From assembly GCA_009746045.1 (NCBI GenBank), contig RPFO01001818.1, forward strand, positions 1 through 25,838: 25,838 nt of DNA, given 5' to 3'. Positions 25,817 through 25,838 of this stretch are shown here, in pieces. The notes under the pieces are model-generated. The model made no database searches, had not been told where the DNA came from, and was given only the letters and a program-made list of their open reading frames with translations. The translations under genes were made by a program, and so were the position numbers. Position 1 is the first letter of the stretch; each line of letters starts with the position of its first letter. The stretch is from Mesostigma viride (taxonomy: Eukaryota; Streptophyta; Mesostigmatophyceae; Mesostigmatales; Mesostigmataceae).

Positions 25817-25838
25817 GGGGTCTCTCTGCAGCTAGACC
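25817..25838 (+). repeat. Palindrome-family copy at the window end
   Basis: GGGGTCTCTCTGCAGCTAGA then CC, preceded by a T-rich stretch; cut by the window edge. Confidence 0.65.

Overview
This window looks like nuclear DNA of a eukaryote. Its genes are split by short introns of about 60-260 bp with clear GT-AG borders. It also has low-complexity charged proteins, LTR-retroelement parts, minisatellites and a dispersed palindromic repeat, and there is no operon structure. The lineage cannot be fixed from sequence alone; a green-lineage genome (charophyte alga or similar) is a guess, not a result.

Layout. (1) 1-8226 and 11873-about 20118 are the arms of a huge inverted repeat. The left edge of the window cuts the palindrome, so its outer end is not seen. 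Each arm carries one copy of the same nine-exon gene: plus strand in the left arm, minus strand in the right arm, with 3' ends facing each other. In the right arm the gene (20680 to 12169) can be read through nine exons into one frame of about 2,422 codons if five homopolymer runs are each one base longer. It would encode a large, probably nuclear, protein of unknown function: an Ser-Pro-Arg/Lys repeat, a charged coiled coil, several unrecognised globular parts, Lys-rich and Glu/Asp-rich tracts, and basic clusters. In the left arm, exons 1-6 are riddled with indels while exons 7-9 are almost identical to the right arm.

(2) The 3,646-bp spacer (8227-11872) is LTR-retroelement DNA on the minus strand. 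It is in the unexpected order: 3' internal end with polypurine tract, then a 584-bp LTR, then primer-binding site, leader, gag-like capsid ORF and CCHC zinc knuckle. It contains no recognisable protease, reverse transcriptase or integrase.

(3) 20690-24278 is repeat DNA: a 108-bp tandem repeat, each unit holding a perfect palindrome, then two minisatellite arrays of related ~30-bp units in opposite orientation that meet near 21900. (4) 24278-25838 has a 156/162-bp direct repeat pair, a tRNA-like B-box segment, an AT-rich stretch, and three more copies or parts of the palindrome.

The palindrome (core GGTCTCGCTGCAGCGAGACC and variants) is a recurrent signal. It occurs inside introns of the arm gene, as the centre of the tandem repeat, and as dispersed copies to the last base of the window.
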